Shown in pieces: positions 7,503 through 15,671 of a stretch of DNA of 64,000 nt (its first letter is position 1; every line of letters starts with the position of its first letter). The DNA comes from an uncultured Pseudomonadota bacterium (GTDB taxonomy: Bacteria; Myxococcota_A; UBA796; SXON01), in NCBI GenBank assembly GCA_903885375.1, contig CAISIK010000207.1, forward strand, positions 62,001-126,000, given 5' to 3'. The position numbers were made by a program, and so were the translations under genes. The notes under the pieces were generated by a model, which saw only the letters and a list, made by a program, of their open reading frames with translations, had not been told where the DNA came from and searched no databases.

Positions 7503-8830
7503 CGCAGGGCCGGGATGCGTTCGGTGTAGCCGAAGCCGGTGCCGAGGGGGGAGCTCATCTGCCAACGCGCCGAGTCGTCGGCGTTGAGCTGGAGGACCAC
7601 GCCGGAGGTCGAATACGTGATGCGGGTGCCGCCTTCGTGGTCGCGCTCCACGTCGCCCAACGCATAGTTCCAGATGACGGGGTCGGCATGGTGGGCCCAC
7701 ACCTCGGTGAGCGTGCTGCGGTCGGCGTCGAACGCGTATTCCACGGGGTGGGAAACCCGGTCGTCGGCGGAATTGTCGAACACGAGCAGCCCGTCCTCGA
7801 GCCACTGGAACTGGTGCTGGCCGGAGAACGCCTCCGTCGGGCCTGCGAAGGGGAGGGAGGGGTCGTCGCCCCCGATTTGCTCCACCACCTCGCCGGAGGC
7901 CCGGTCGATTTTCACCAGCATGTCGAGGTTTCTCAACCCGAGCCAGTAGCTGTCCGACGCCGCTTCGTAGTCGAGCGCGTTGGCGTGCGTCCACAGTTCG
8001 CCATCGTCGTACCGCGAGGGGGTGGTGAGGGGGTCGAAGGCGTCGAACGCGCTCCACACCGTGCGCTCGGTGCCATCGGGCGAACGCTCCACCAGGGCGT
8101 TCCCGCGGTAACGCACGCCCTCCACCGTGCGGGCATCGCTCACGATGGCGGCGACGGTGCCATCGGGGAGCTCGGCGAAGTCGTGGTTCGCGGAGCGGAT
8201 GTGGATGCGCTCCAGCTCCTGGCCATCGAAGCGGACGCGCACGATGGCCGGATCCCCCTCCGCGCCGTCCCCATACGCAGCCACCATGTACAGTACGCTG
8301 GTGCCATCCACAGACAGGCGCTCCCGCGTGACGCCCATGCCCTGGCCCTCCACGTGGTACCAGACCACGCGGGCTTGAAGGTCGAAGATCGTGGCCGCGG
8401 TGTCGGCCCCGAGCGTGGGAACGAGCAACAGGTCCGTGCCCGCTTCGGGTGTGCCCTCCAGGGTGAGGTCGGCAAGGCCGGGCGGAAGCGTGCCGGTCGT
8501 GCCGATCGCCGGCTCCGTCGTCGGCGCTTCGCCCGACTCGGTGCAGCCCACGCGGAGTGAAACATCCACGTTGGAGGGGAGGTTGAGCAGGAGGCGACGG
8601 TGGGTGCGGGTGGGCCTGGGCTCGGGGTCGGTCGTCTGGCTCGTTTCCCCGTCCACGCCGTACGTCACCTCGCCAATGCACTCGCGGTCGCTCGTCCAGG
8701 TGGCGACGAGCGCGGTAGCCATGTGGGGGCTGGGCTCAACGACGATGTCGGTGAGCAGGAGCGGCGTGCAACCGGTCGAGAATGCCGTCAGAAACAGGGC
8801 GATGGCGGAGCGTGGCGCCGATGCGTTCAT
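7499..8830 (-). CDS. Arylsulfotransferase (ASST)-like beta-propeller lipoprotein
   Basis: The protein is 443 aa. The N-terminus ends in a lipobox (TAFSTGC). The central region matches ASST-family propellers: WTHANALDY at about residue 275, then LGLRNLDMLVKID, GQHQFQWLEDGLLVFDN, and W.YALGDVER. PAPS-independent arylsulfotransferases use a His in such blades to carry the sulfate. Candidate His residues are in WTHAN and FSGQHQF. Whether catalysis is retained is uncertain, because many lipoprotein members are uncharacterised. It overlaps the FG-GAP lipoprotein gene by 4 nt. An alternative view is a purely structural WD40-like propeller. Confidence 0.72.
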   Translation of the reverse strand: MNASAPRSAIALFLTAFSTGCTPLLLTDIVVEPSPHMATALVATWTSDRECIGEVTYGVDGETSQTTDPEPRPTRTHRRLLLNLPSNVDVSLRVGCTESGEAPTTEPAIGTTGTLPPGLADLTLEGTPEAGTDLLLVPTLGADTAATIFDLQARVVWYHVEGQGMGVTRERLSVDGTSVLYMVAAYGDGAEGDPAIVRVRFDGQELERIHIRSANHDFAELPDGTVAAIVSDARTVEGVRYRGNALVERSPDGTERTVWSAFDAFDPLTTPSRYDDGELWTHANALDYEAASDSYWLGLRNLDMLVKIDRASGEVVEQIGGDDPSLPFAGPTEAFSGQHQFQWLEDGLLVFDNSADDRVSHPVEYAFDADRSTLTEVWAHHADPVIWNYALGDVERDHEGGTRITYSTSGVVLQLNADDSARWQMSSPLGTGFGYTERIPALR

Positions 8831-8939
8831 GGGTGCGTCGCAGGTTTACCCTGCTCCGAAGCCCACCGCATCGGTGGCGGTCGGCGGGCCGGGCGCGAGT
8901 CGCGTGAAGGGCGCGTGCGGGAAGCGCGTACGGAGGGGC

Positions 8940-8987
8940 ACTTCGGTTGCGGCTGCGGCGCTCGCCGGGCGAAATTGCAACCGAAGT
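8940..8987. repeat. Stem-loop, 11-bp perfect stem
   Basis: ACTTCGGTTGC (8940-8950) pairs perfectly with GCAACCGAAGT (8977-8987) around a 26-nt loop. A third TTCGGTTGC follows at about 9014-9022. The hairpin sits in the 288-bp gap upstream of the ASST-like gene. No T-run follows on either side. Confidence 0.65.
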
Positions 8988-8990
8988 CGC

Positions 8991-9008
8991 CTCTCTCCGG
9001 GAAGAGAG
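8991..9008. repeat. Short stem-loop
   Basis: CTCTCT (8991-8996) pairs with AGAGAG (9003-9008) across a 6-nt loop, immediately after the 8940-8987 stem-loop. The dense packing of hairpins suggests this gap is a structured intergenic region rather than a hidden gene. Confidence 0.45.
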
Positions 9009-9061
9009 GGAGGTTCGGTTGCGCCGAGGGCGCCGCCCCGTTCGGCGGCCGCCGCGCCGTT

Positions 9062-9116
9062 GGCACCGCCGCGACCGGTCCCGGGTCGGGCGCTCGCTGG
9101 CGCGGTTTGCGGTGCC
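9062..9116 (+). repeat. Hairpin repeat, copy 1 of 5 (CGCGACC family)
   Basis: The stem is GGCACCGC (9062-9069) with GCGGTGCC (9109-9116). The loop begins with CGCGACC, then GGTCC, then CGGGT, and carries CGCTCGCTGGC before the 3' arm. The same loop start follows the 5' stem in all five copies, while stem sequences differ. This copy lies just past the 3' end of the mono-haem lipoprotein gene. Confidence 0.65.
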
Positions 9117-9118
9117 GC

Positions 9119-9559
9119 CTACTCCAGCGCCCCGGCTTCTACCCAGGTGCGGATCATCCCGATCTCGTGGGTGCTCAGCGGGGTGACGTCGCGCTGGCCC
9201 TCGGGGGGCATCGCGTCGCCGAACTGCGGATCGTCCCCGATCTTCTCGATGAGCAGCGAAGCGGTGAGGTCGCCGGGCACCACGTAGAAACGGCCTTCGT
9301 CCTGCACGGCTTCCTCCCCCAGCAGCCGGGTGTAGGTCGCGGTGGCATCGCCCGGAACCACGAAACGACCGATGTAGTCGCTCTGGTGGCAGCCGCCGCA
9401 GCGGGCCTCGAGGAGCGGGAAAACGTCGGACCAGCCGGGCGGGTCGCCGCTGGTGTCCCAGGTGATGTCCGCCGCTTCGGCGGTGTCGGGCGCCTCGCCC
9501 GTCTCGCGGACATCGTTGGATTCGAGGGGAGCGCAGGCGAGGGAGAGAAGCAGAAACAT
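9119..9559 (-). CDS. Small c-type mono-haem lipoprotein
   Basis: The protein is 146 aa from the ATG at 9559, with TGGAGG 5 nt upstream. MFLLLSLAC is a lipoprotein signal, then an Asp/Thr/Glu-rich linker to about residue 42. CGGCH at 54-58 is a c-type haem site, and DAMPPEG at about 118 offers the distal Met ligand. This is the pattern of planctomycete- and myxobacterial-type cytochrome c-like domains attached to the membrane. It is divergent from the LysR gene with 87 bp between starts, the usual arrangement for a LysR regulator and its target. Confidence 0.75.
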   Translation of the reverse strand: MFLLLSLACAPLESNDVRETGEAPDTAEAADITWDTSGDPPGWSDVFPLLEARCGGCHQSDYIGRFVVPGDATATYTRLLGEEAVQDEGRFYVVPGDLTASLLIEKIGDDPQFGDAMPPEGQRDVTPLSTHEIGMIRTWVEAGALE

Positions 9560-9600
9560 CGGACCTCCAGATGCTGCATCGTCGCCCGGCCCGATCTCGG

Positions 9601-9636
9601 TGTAAATCAGGATATATTGAACTGTACTGTATGGAG
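9601..9636. promoter_or_regulatory. AT-rich divergent control region (probable LysR target)
   Basis: This is the only strongly AT-rich stretch of the divergent gap. It contains TATATTGAAC and the direct repeat ACTGTACTGT. A GGAG at 9633-9636 serves the LysR start at 9647. A LysR-type regulator would be expected to bind here, but no clean T-N11-A dyad can be assigned by eye. Confidence 0.4.
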
Positions 9637-9646
9637 TAGCCGAACA

Positions 9647-10540
9647 ATGCTTCCGGACTCGGAGAGCCTGCGGTGTGTCGATCTCGCCGCATCCCTCCTG
9701 AACTTCCGCGCCGCGGCAGCCCGGGCGGGGCTCTCGCCGGCGGCGTTCAGCGACCGCATCCAGCGCTTCGAGGAGCAGCTGGGCGTGCGGCTGTTCACCC
9801 GCACCACGCGCTCGGTGCAGCTCACGGAGGTGGGCGAGCGGCTGCTGCCCCAGATACGGGTCTGCCTTGAGGACCTGCGCGTGCTGGCCCGGCTCGCCGA
9901 GGCCGACCGCGGGGCCGAACCGTGGACGCTCACGTTGGGCACCCGCTGGGAGCTGGGGCTCTCCTGGGTCGTCCCCGCGCTGGGCGCCTTGCGGAGCGCC
10001 CACCCCGAGCGCACGATCCATCTCGCCTTCGGCGACAGCCCCGACCTCCTGGAGGGGGCCCGCCGCGGCGCCCCCGATGCCGTGGTCACGAGCTACCGGG
10101 TGCTCGTGCCGGACCTGGTGTCCGAGCCGCTGCACGAGGAGGCGTACACGTTCGTCGCCGCTCCCGCCTGCCTGGTCCGCGCCCCCCTCGACGGCCCGGC
10201 CGACGCCCGCCATCACGTGCTCCTCGACGCGCTCCCCGACCTCCCGCTCTTCCGCTACCTGCTCGACGCCACCGGCGGCGGTGAGCCCTGGCCCTTCGCC
10301 GGGACCGAGCTGCTGGGCGCCATCGGCGCGGTCCGCGCCCGTGCGCTCCTGGGCGCCGGCGTGGCCGTCCTTCCCGCCTACTTCGTGGCCGGCGATGTCG
10401 CCGCGGGCCACCTCGTCAGGGTGATGCCCGAGGTGAAGCTCCCCAGCGACCAGTTCCGCCTGTGGTGGCGGCGTGGTCACCCTCGCGCGGGGGGGCTGCG
10501 CGAGCTCGCGGCCGAGCTCAGGGCGATGCCGTTGCGGTGA
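9647..10540 (+). CDS. LysR-family transcriptional regulator
   Basis: The protein is 297 aa, the normal LysR length. The N-terminal winged HTH (residues about 8-60) has NFRAAAARAGLSPAAFSDRI, then RFEEQLGVRLFTRTTRSVQLTEVGE, the classical LysR helix-turn-helix and wing. Residues about 90-290 are the periplasmic-binding-protein-like effector domain. The ATG at 9647 has GGAG 10 nt upstream. Its divergent neighbour, the mono-haem lipoprotein, is the most likely target. The effector is not predictable. Confidence 0.88.
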   Translation: MLPDSESLRCVDLAASLLNFRAAAARAGLSPAAFSDRIQRFEEQLGVRLFTRTTRSVQLTEVGERLLPQIRVCLEDLRVLARLAEADRGAEPWTLTLGTRWELGLSWVVPALGALRSAHPERTIHLAFGDSPDLLEGARRGAPDAVVTSYRVLVPDLVSEPLHEEAYTFVAAPACLVRAPLDGPADARHHVLLDALPDLPLFRYLLDATGGGEPWPFAGTELLGAIGAVRARALLGAGVAVLPAYFVAGDVAAGHLVRVMPEVKLPSDQFRLWWRRGHPRAGGLRELAAELRAMPLR

Positions 10541-10558
10541 GGCGCTGCCCCGGCGCCG

Positions 10559-11865
10559 CTACCGGGCGCAGGTCCCCGACGTGCAGGTGACGGAGGTCTC
10601 TCCGTCGTAGTCGTAGAAGTTGCCTCCATAGGCCACGTCGCCGTACTCGCCGGCGGTGGCGCCGCGTCCGAAGTCGATGCCCAGGATGTCGGCGCGGCCG
10701 TCCACCCAGGTGATCTGCACGGCGTAGTTGGTGCCGCGGGTCATGCTGCCGCCCGAGAGCGTGGCGTCGGGCTGCCCGCCGGAGCCGAGAGACTCCCGGA
10801 GCGTCAGGCAACTGTCCCAGACCTCGTCGCAGGTGATGTCCGACCACTCGGTGGCCACGCCGCGCACGCCGGCGCCGGCGTACTGGCCGGCGATGGAGAC
10901 GCCTGACACGACCGAGGGGGCCCACCCGAGGTCGAGCGCCGCGGAGGCTTCGTTGTTGCTGAAGCTGCCCCCGGTGACGGTGAGCGGCCCGCCCGGCCGG
11001 ACGTACACCGTGGCGAGCGTGCCGCCAGCGACGTTGTCGGTGAAGCTCGTGCCGGTGAGGTCGAGGTTCTGGTCGTCGAAGTTGCGCGTCCAGTCGACGT
11101 CCAGCGCGCCGCCGCCGGCGTTTCCGAGGCCGGAGAAGGCGCTGCCGGTGATGGCGGCCGCCGGACCGAGGAGGGTCACGCTCATGCCGCCGGCGGCGTG
11201 GTCGCGCACCGTCACGCCGTTGAGCGCGAGCTCCCACCAGGACCCGCTCACGGCCACGGAGTTGTAGCCGGCGCGGGGCTGCAGGACGCTTTCGGTGACG
11301 TTCAGCACCGCCCCCGGGTCGACGGAGCTGAGCGCCCCACCGGTCACCGTCAGGCGCGACACATCCACCTCGGCGCCCCCGCACGGGTCGCCATCGCCGC
11401 CGCACTGCAGGTAGAGCGGCAGGTCGCCCCGGAGCTCGAGGTCGGATAGCGTGATGCCGGCGGCGGCGGTGGCGAGGACGGCCACACCGTCCTCCCCGTC
11501 CACCACGGCGGGGCGCGAGGGGTCCGCCGACGTGAGCGTGAGGCGTTGGCGGGGGCCCACTACCACGTTGAGCCGGTAGGTCTCGCCGCAGAGCGCGAGC
11601 TCACCGCTCGCCGGCGCGCTCCAGGTCGCCACGGCGCTGGCGCCGCCCCCGCCGATGTCCGCCGCCGCGACCTCCACGGCCTCCCCGCCCGCGGGCGTCC
11701 ACGTTGCCGCGCACGGCACGCCGGTGTCGGTGTCGGTGTCGGTGTCCCTGTCGGTGTCGGTGTCGGTGTCGGCGTCGGTGTCGCGTGCGCCGGTGTCGTT
11801 CCCACCGCGTCGGTGTCGTCGGGTTCGGAGCAGGCGAGGAGGAGGAGGGCGTTGAGGGCGTGCAT
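10559..11865 (-). CDS. Asp/Thr-linker lipoprotein with beta-helix-like body; apparent frameshift near 11800
   Basis: The start at 11865 gives MHALNALLLLAC, a lipoprotein signal, then SEPDDTDAVG. About 60 nt in, the frame carrying this signal changes into a Thr-Pro run, while the Asp-Thr repeat and the whole downstream protein (GVPCAATW onward) continue in a second frame with no signal of its own. Adding one base in the GGGAAC run (plus strand 11798-11806) restores a single protein of about 435 aa. The body is rich in Gly/Ser/Val with right-handed beta-helix-like rungs and ends in CTSGTCAR. This could be a sequencing error, a real inactivation, or a phase switch. Confidence 0.6.
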
Positions 11866-12043
11866 GGAATCTCCGGTCGCACCGTAGCCGTGGCCCGGCG
11901 AGCCCGAACCTCACAGCCATCTCTCACGGGGGCGGGCTTCTGCCGCTCGCCCGGCGCCGAGGCGCTCCGTAGGCCCCCAGATAACCGCGCTGTAAGCGTG
12001 ACTCGGCGGCCCCGTGCGTACCTTGGGTGCACATGGAGCCGCG

Positions 12044-12688
12044 ATGACCCTGCTTCTTCTTCTGGCCTGCACCACCGCCACGGACAACAACTTCACGGGA
12101 AAAGCCGCCTATCGGGACGCCCCGACGGACTCTTCCGGGTCGGCGAAGGAGGCCCAGCCGGTAGCGCGGGAGGACGGCGGCGATCAGTCCATCCAGTTCA
12201 CCAGCTCGTTCGAGGGGAACGGCACCTTCGGCGATCTCACCGACATCTGCCTGCCGGCCGACGGCTCGTTCACTGGCACCAGCAGCTCGGAGGGCGCGAT
12301 CGACTCGGACGGCAACTTCAGCGGGGAGGTGAGCGCCGCGGGCTCGGGCTCCGTGCTGAAGTCCACGCTGGGCTGCGTCACGTCGGACCTCGACATCGAC
12401 GCGCTGACGTCCATCACCATCGTCGCCTTCATCGAGGCCGACAGCGAGAACTGCACCTACTACTGCGAGTCGAACGCGCGGGCCGAATGCGAGTCGGACA
12501 GCGACCGCGCGGCCTGCGAAGCCGACCTGGCTGCGAGCTGCGAGGAGGAGTGCACGACCGAGCACACCTCGATCCTCGCCGAGATCACCATCGATGGCGG
12601 CGCGAGCCTGGAGGCGATCAACAACGGCATGGACGGCGAGGTCTTCGGCGCCTTCACGAGCGAGCTCACGTTCGACACGCTGGACTGA
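12044..12688 (+). CDS. Lipoprotein of unknown function with Cys-rich segment
   Basis: The protein is 214 aa. MTLLLLLAC is a lipoprotein signal and GGAG lies 6 nt before the ATG. The mature protein is acidic, with beta-strand-like repeats (GSFTGTSSSEGAIDSDGNFSG). Between residues about 137 and 180 it holds eight Cys, spaced as paired CxxxC-like elements (CTYYC, CESDSDRAAC, CEEEC). These are probably disulphides or a metal site. No family is recognised. It is divergent from the frameshifted lipoprotein gene and followed by two inverted hairpin repeats. Confidence 0.7.
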   Translation: MTLLLLLACTTATDNNFTGKAAYRDAPTDSSGSAKEAQPVAREDGGDQSIQFTSSFEGNGTFGDLTDICLPADGSFTGTSSSEGAIDSDGNFSGEVSAAGSGSVLKSTLGCVTSDLDIDALTSITIVAFIEADSENCTYYCESNARAECESDSDRAACEADLAASCEEECTTEHTSILAEITIDGGASLEAINNGMDGEVFGAFTSELTFDTLD

Positions 12689-12707
12689 GCCCCCCGCGCC
12701 GGCGCCG

Positions 12708-12755
12708 AGCCGCGCAGCGGTAGGCGGGTCCCCCGAGGTGGGTCGCGGCGCGGCT
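12708..12755 (-). repeat. Hairpin repeat, copy 2 of 5 (CGCGACC family)
   Basis: The stem is AGCCGCGC (12708-12715) with GCGCGGCT (12748-12755). Read on the minus strand the loop starts CGCGACC, then CACCT, then CGGGGG, matching the other copies. It is inverted relative to copy 3, which begins 14 bp later; the pair resembles a REP-type inverted doublet. Confidence 0.7.
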
Positions 12756-12769
12756 TCCCGTCCGGTTGG

Positions 12770-12819
12770 GCAAACCGCCGCGACCGGTCGCGGGGGGCGC
12801 GCTCGCTGGCGCGGTTTGC
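12770..12819 (+). repeat. Hairpin repeat, copy 3 of 5 (CGCGACC family)
   Basis: The stem is GCAAACCGC (12770-12778) with GCGGTTTGC (12811-12819), nine perfect pairs. The loop begins CGCGACC, GGTCG, CGGGGG and contains CGCTCGCTGGC like copy 1. It is in opposite orientation to copy 2. Confidence 0.7.
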
Positions 12820-12894
12820 GGCGCCGCCGAGCGGGTTTCGGCAAGACGTCGCGGGATCCGGCGACCGTTTTCGTAGGGGGGTCGAGGACTCCCC

Positions 12895-14322
12895 ATGCTC
12901 ACCCGTTCGCTCCCGCTGCTCCTGCTCCTGTCGGTCGCCTGCACCGACACCACCCCCGTGCCGGAGGGCGACCCCGTGCTCGGCGCGGCCGACCCGGGCT
13001 GGTGGGGCGTCGTGGGCCCGCGGATCGCCAACGACAGCCGGCGGATCCACGACGAGGCGGGGGTCTACACCGCCCACGTGGGCGAGCTGACGGCCCGCTT
13101 CGAGCCCAACGCCGTGCGGCTCCGCGCTGGGGGCACGGCCGGACCGGTGGTGGCGCTGCGCGGGTGGGATGTGGGCGGCGGCTGGCAGGAAGCGGGGGCG
13201 CAAGCGCCGCGGCTCGGTGGCTGCGCCCCCGGCCCGGAGCTCGACCCGGCCGGGCGCTGCCTGGCACGGCTGGAGTACCGTCGCGGCGGGCTCACCGAGT
13301 GGTGGGCGAGCACGGCGGCCGGCTACGAGCAGGGCTTCGAGGTGGCGAGCGCGGCGGGCGGCGTGGTGGAGCTGGAGCTCGCCACGGGGAGCGAGGTCAG
13401 GGGGGAGGGCGGCCGGCTGCGGCTGCACCCGCCGGAGGGCCTCGTGATCCGCGTGGACGTGGCGGGTGCGGCCTTCCCGGTCACCATCGACCCGCTCTAC
13501 GTCCCGGCGGAGACCGCGTTCGAAGAAGCCGACGGGGCGGCGCTGCACGGCTACGCGCTCAGCACCGGCGATGTGAACGGCGATGGCTACGTGGATGCCG
13601 TCGTGGGCGCGCCGAGCTCCGACGTCACCGCCACGGACGGGGGCGCACTCTACAGCTACCTCGGCTCCGCGAGCGGTCTCGGTGCCTCCGGCACCCGGTA
13701 CGCGCCCGCCTACGGGGCGAGCGCCAACCTCGGCGCTGCGGTGAGCATCGACGGCGATGTCACCGGCGACGGCTACGACGATCTGGTGTGGGGCGCGCCC
13801 GGGTACAGCAGTGATGAGGGCGCAGTTGGGCTCGTTCTCGGCAGCTCGAGCGGCCTCTCGGGAAGAGCGGTCTCGGCCTGCACCTTTGCCAGCACGGGGG
13901 CCTGGGGCACGGCCGTGAAGATCGTCCCCGACTGGGACGGCGACGGCGGCGACGAGGTGGTCACGGGTGCACCCGACTACGACAGCGCCACGGGGCTCGT
14001 ATACGGGTTCCGGGGCACGTCGACCGGCTGGACGACCCAGGGAATCGACTCCGGGAGCGCGGCCGGCGACGAGTTCGGTGCCAGCTTCGTGGTGGGCGAC
14101 TTCGAGGGCGATGGCGAGGAGGACCTCGTGATCGGCGCCCCGGGGGGTGGGTACGCGAGTGTGCTCTCGCACGTGTACTACACCGCCGCGGCCTCCAACA
14201 GCGGCGCGCGCTCACCGGGGCCGCGGACAGCCGGTTCGGGGCGAGCCTCACGGCGGCCGACCTCGACGCCGGTGGCGGCGAGCCCGGCCACGAACGTTGA
14301 CGAGGCCACCCCCGCGCCGTAG
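12895..14322 (+). CDS. FG-GAP repeat lipoprotein with disrupted 3' end
   Basis: The protein is 475 aa as read. MLTRSLPLLLLLSVAC is a lipoprotein signal. Residues about 40-200 are a beta-rich domain. From about 220 there are FG-GAP blades: DVNGDGYVDAVVGAP, DVTGDGYDDLVWGAP, DWDGDGGDEVVTGAP and FEGDGEEDLVIGAP. The blade pattern stops at about residue 430. The last 40 residues in this frame are low-complexity Arg/Pro/Ser. An adjacent frame instead reads ADSRFGASLTAADLD, the expected next blade, before a stop at about 14300. A single-base loss in the GCGCGC run near 14205 would explain this, and even then the protein ends early. It is probably a surface adhesin-like propeller that is decaying or mis-sequenced at its end. 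Confidence 0.7.
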   Translation: MLTRSLPLLLLLSVACTDTTPVPEGDPVLGAADPGWWGVVGPRIANDSRRIHDEAGVYTAHVGELTARFEPNAVRLRAGGTAGPVVALRGWDVGGGWQEAGAQAPRLGGCAPGPELDPAGRCLARLEYRRGGLTEWWASTAAGYEQGFEVASAAGGVVELELATGSEVRGEGGRLRLHPPEGLVIRVDVAGAAFPVTIDPLYVPAETAFEEADGAALHGYALSTGDVNGDGYVDAVVGAPSSDVTATDGGALYSYLGSASGLGASGTRYAPAYGASANLGAAVSIDGDVTGDGYDDLVWGAPGYSSDEGAVGLVLGSSSGLSGRAVSACTFASTGAWGTAVKIVPDWDGDGGDEVVTGAPDYDSATGLVYGFRGTSTGWTTQGIDSGSAAGDEFGASFVVGDFEGDGEEDLVIGAPGGGYASVLSHVYYTAAASNSGARSPGPRTAGSGRASRRPTSTPVAASPATNVDEATPAP

Positions 14323-14331
14323 AGCGGGATC

Positions 14332-14697
14332 ATGGACCCCCTCGAAGCCCTCGGCCCGCTGGAAGCCCGCGTCATGGGCGCGCTGTGGTCCACCGGCACG
14401 GGCACGGCGCGGGAGGTGTGCACCACCCTCGCCGAGGAGTGGGCGTACACGACGATCATGACGACGCTCGACCGGCTCCACAAAAAGGACATGCTCGCGC
14501 GCGAGAAGGAGGGGCTGGCGTGGCGGTACCGGCCCGTGCTCGCCCGCGATGCGTTCGAGCGCGCGCGCGTCGACGCGCTCGCCGCGCGCCTCCTCGGAGC
14601 GCGGCGCGACCTCGGTCTGGCCGCGCTCGTCGACGCGGCCGATGCGGCCACGCTCGATCGCCTCGCGGAGCTCATCGAGGCGCGTCGGCGCCCATGA
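14332..14697 (+). CDS. BlaI/MecI/CopY-family repressor
   Basis: The protein is 121 aa with the Penicillinase_R winged helix: LGPLEARVMGALW, then TAREVCTTL, then WAYTTIMTTLDRLHKKDML and the wing EGLAWRYRPV. This is the complete family signature, with a C-terminal helical dimerisation tail. BlaI and CopY proteins repress divergent or downstream genes by binding TACA/TACTAC-type palindromes and are inactivated by an M56 partner or by metal. The M56 gene overlaps its stop by 4 nt (ATGA). A BlaI-type palindrome lies at 15679-15697, just ahead of the efflux genes. Confidence 0.9.
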   Translation: MDPLEALGPLEARVMGALWSTGTGTAREVCTTLAEEWAYTTIMTTLDRLHKKDMLAREKEGLAWRYRPVLARDAFERARVDALAARLLGARRDLGLAALVDAADAATLDRLAELIEARRRP

Positions 14698-15671
14698 TCG
14701 CCACGCTCGGCGCCTTCCTCGAGACGGTCGCGGTGCTCGCCGCCGCCTCGGCGCTCGCGTCGTTCGCGGTCCTGCCCGCGCTCGCGGGGGTGCGTCGGCT
14801 GCGGCTCGCCCCGGCCGTTCGTGCCGACCTCGCCCTCGCCGCCGCCGCGCTGCCTGCGGGCGCCGTCGTCGTCGTGGCGGTCGCCGTGGCGTTCCCCAGC
14901 GCGCTCGATCTCCTCGGCTTCGTGGCCGACCACTGCGACGATCACGGCGGCCACGGGCACCTCTGCCTCGCCCACCCCGGCGTGGCGGCGCCGTCGTTGG
15001 TGGCCATCGGCGCGTTGGTTGTCGCCTCCACCCTGCTACGCGCGGGCCGCTGGGTGGCGACCCGCGCGGCCGCCGCGCGCGACCTCGCGGCCTTGCTGCG
15101 GCTCGGCGTGCCGGCCGCCGAGGGGCCGGACGTCGTCTGCGTCGATGGCCGCACCGTGCTCTGCCACGCAGCGGGCGCGTGGGCGCCCCGGGTGCTCGTG
15201 TCCACCCGCCTGATCGCCGGCCTCCCCGCCGAGCTCCTCTCCGCCGCCCTCGAACACGAGCGCGCCCATGTGAGGCGTCGCGATGTGCTCGCCCGTGATG
15301 TCCTCACCGTCCTCGGGCTCCTCGCCTGGCCCGGCGTGCTGTCCGCGGCGGTGGCAGCCTGGGAACAAGCCGCCGAGGAGGCCGCCGATGCGGCGGCGGC
15401 GGCGCGTTTCGGGGGCCCCTTGACCGCGAGGACCCTGATCGCGGTGGCCCGGATGTCCCTTTCACCGGCGCCTGCGGCCAGGCCCATCGTCGGCGCCCGC
15501 CTCGAACAACGCGTCCGTGCCCTGCTCGATCGTCCGCCGCGCCACCGCCCGGCGCTCGCGCTGGTGGCGGTCCCGGCGCTGTTCGTCGGCCTCGTGCCCT
15601 TGGCGGCGCTGAACGCCGAGCCGCTGCACCACGCCGCCGAGACGGCGCTGCACTACATCCTCGAAGCTTGA
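14694..15671 (+). CDS. M56 (BlaR1/MecR1-type) membrane metallopeptidase with His/Cys-rich loop, probable metal sensor
   Basis: The protein is 325 aa. There are hydrophobic segments at about 8-33, 45-70 and 98-116, then a cytosolic zinc-protease region with HERAH (residues 188-192, the HExxH motif) and a Glu/Asp-rich helix at about 226-232 that would supply the third ligand, then more hydrophobic helices to about 310. BlaR1's penicillin-binding sensor domain is absent. Between the second and third hydrophobic segments is HCDDHGGHGHLCLAH (residues 80-94), seven His/Cys in 15 residues, predicted to be a metal-binding loop. Together with the adjacent BlaI-type gene and the downstream cation-efflux genes this suggests a metal-triggered protease that inactivates the repressor. 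Topology and signal are inferred. Confidence 0.82.
   Translation: MIATLGAFLETVAVLAAASALASFAVLPALAGVRRLRLAPAVRADLALAAAALPAGAVVVVAVAVAFPSALDLLGFVADHCDDHGGHGHLCLAHPGVAAPSLVAIGALVVASTLLRAGRWVATRAAAARDLAALLRLGVPAAEGPDVVCVDGRTVLCHAAGAWAPRVLVSTRLIAGLPAELLSAALEHERAHVRRRDVLARDVLTVLGLLAWPGVLSAAVAAWEQAAEEAADAAAAARFGGPLTARTLIAVARMSLSPAPAARPIVGARLEQRVRALLDRPPRHRPALALVAVPALFVGLVPLAALNAEPLHHAAETALHYILEA

Noticed and set aside
9601-9640. Clean T-N11-A LysR box
   Set aside because: AT-rich with a direct repeat ACTGTACTGT, but no convincing dyad at the right spacing was found by eye.
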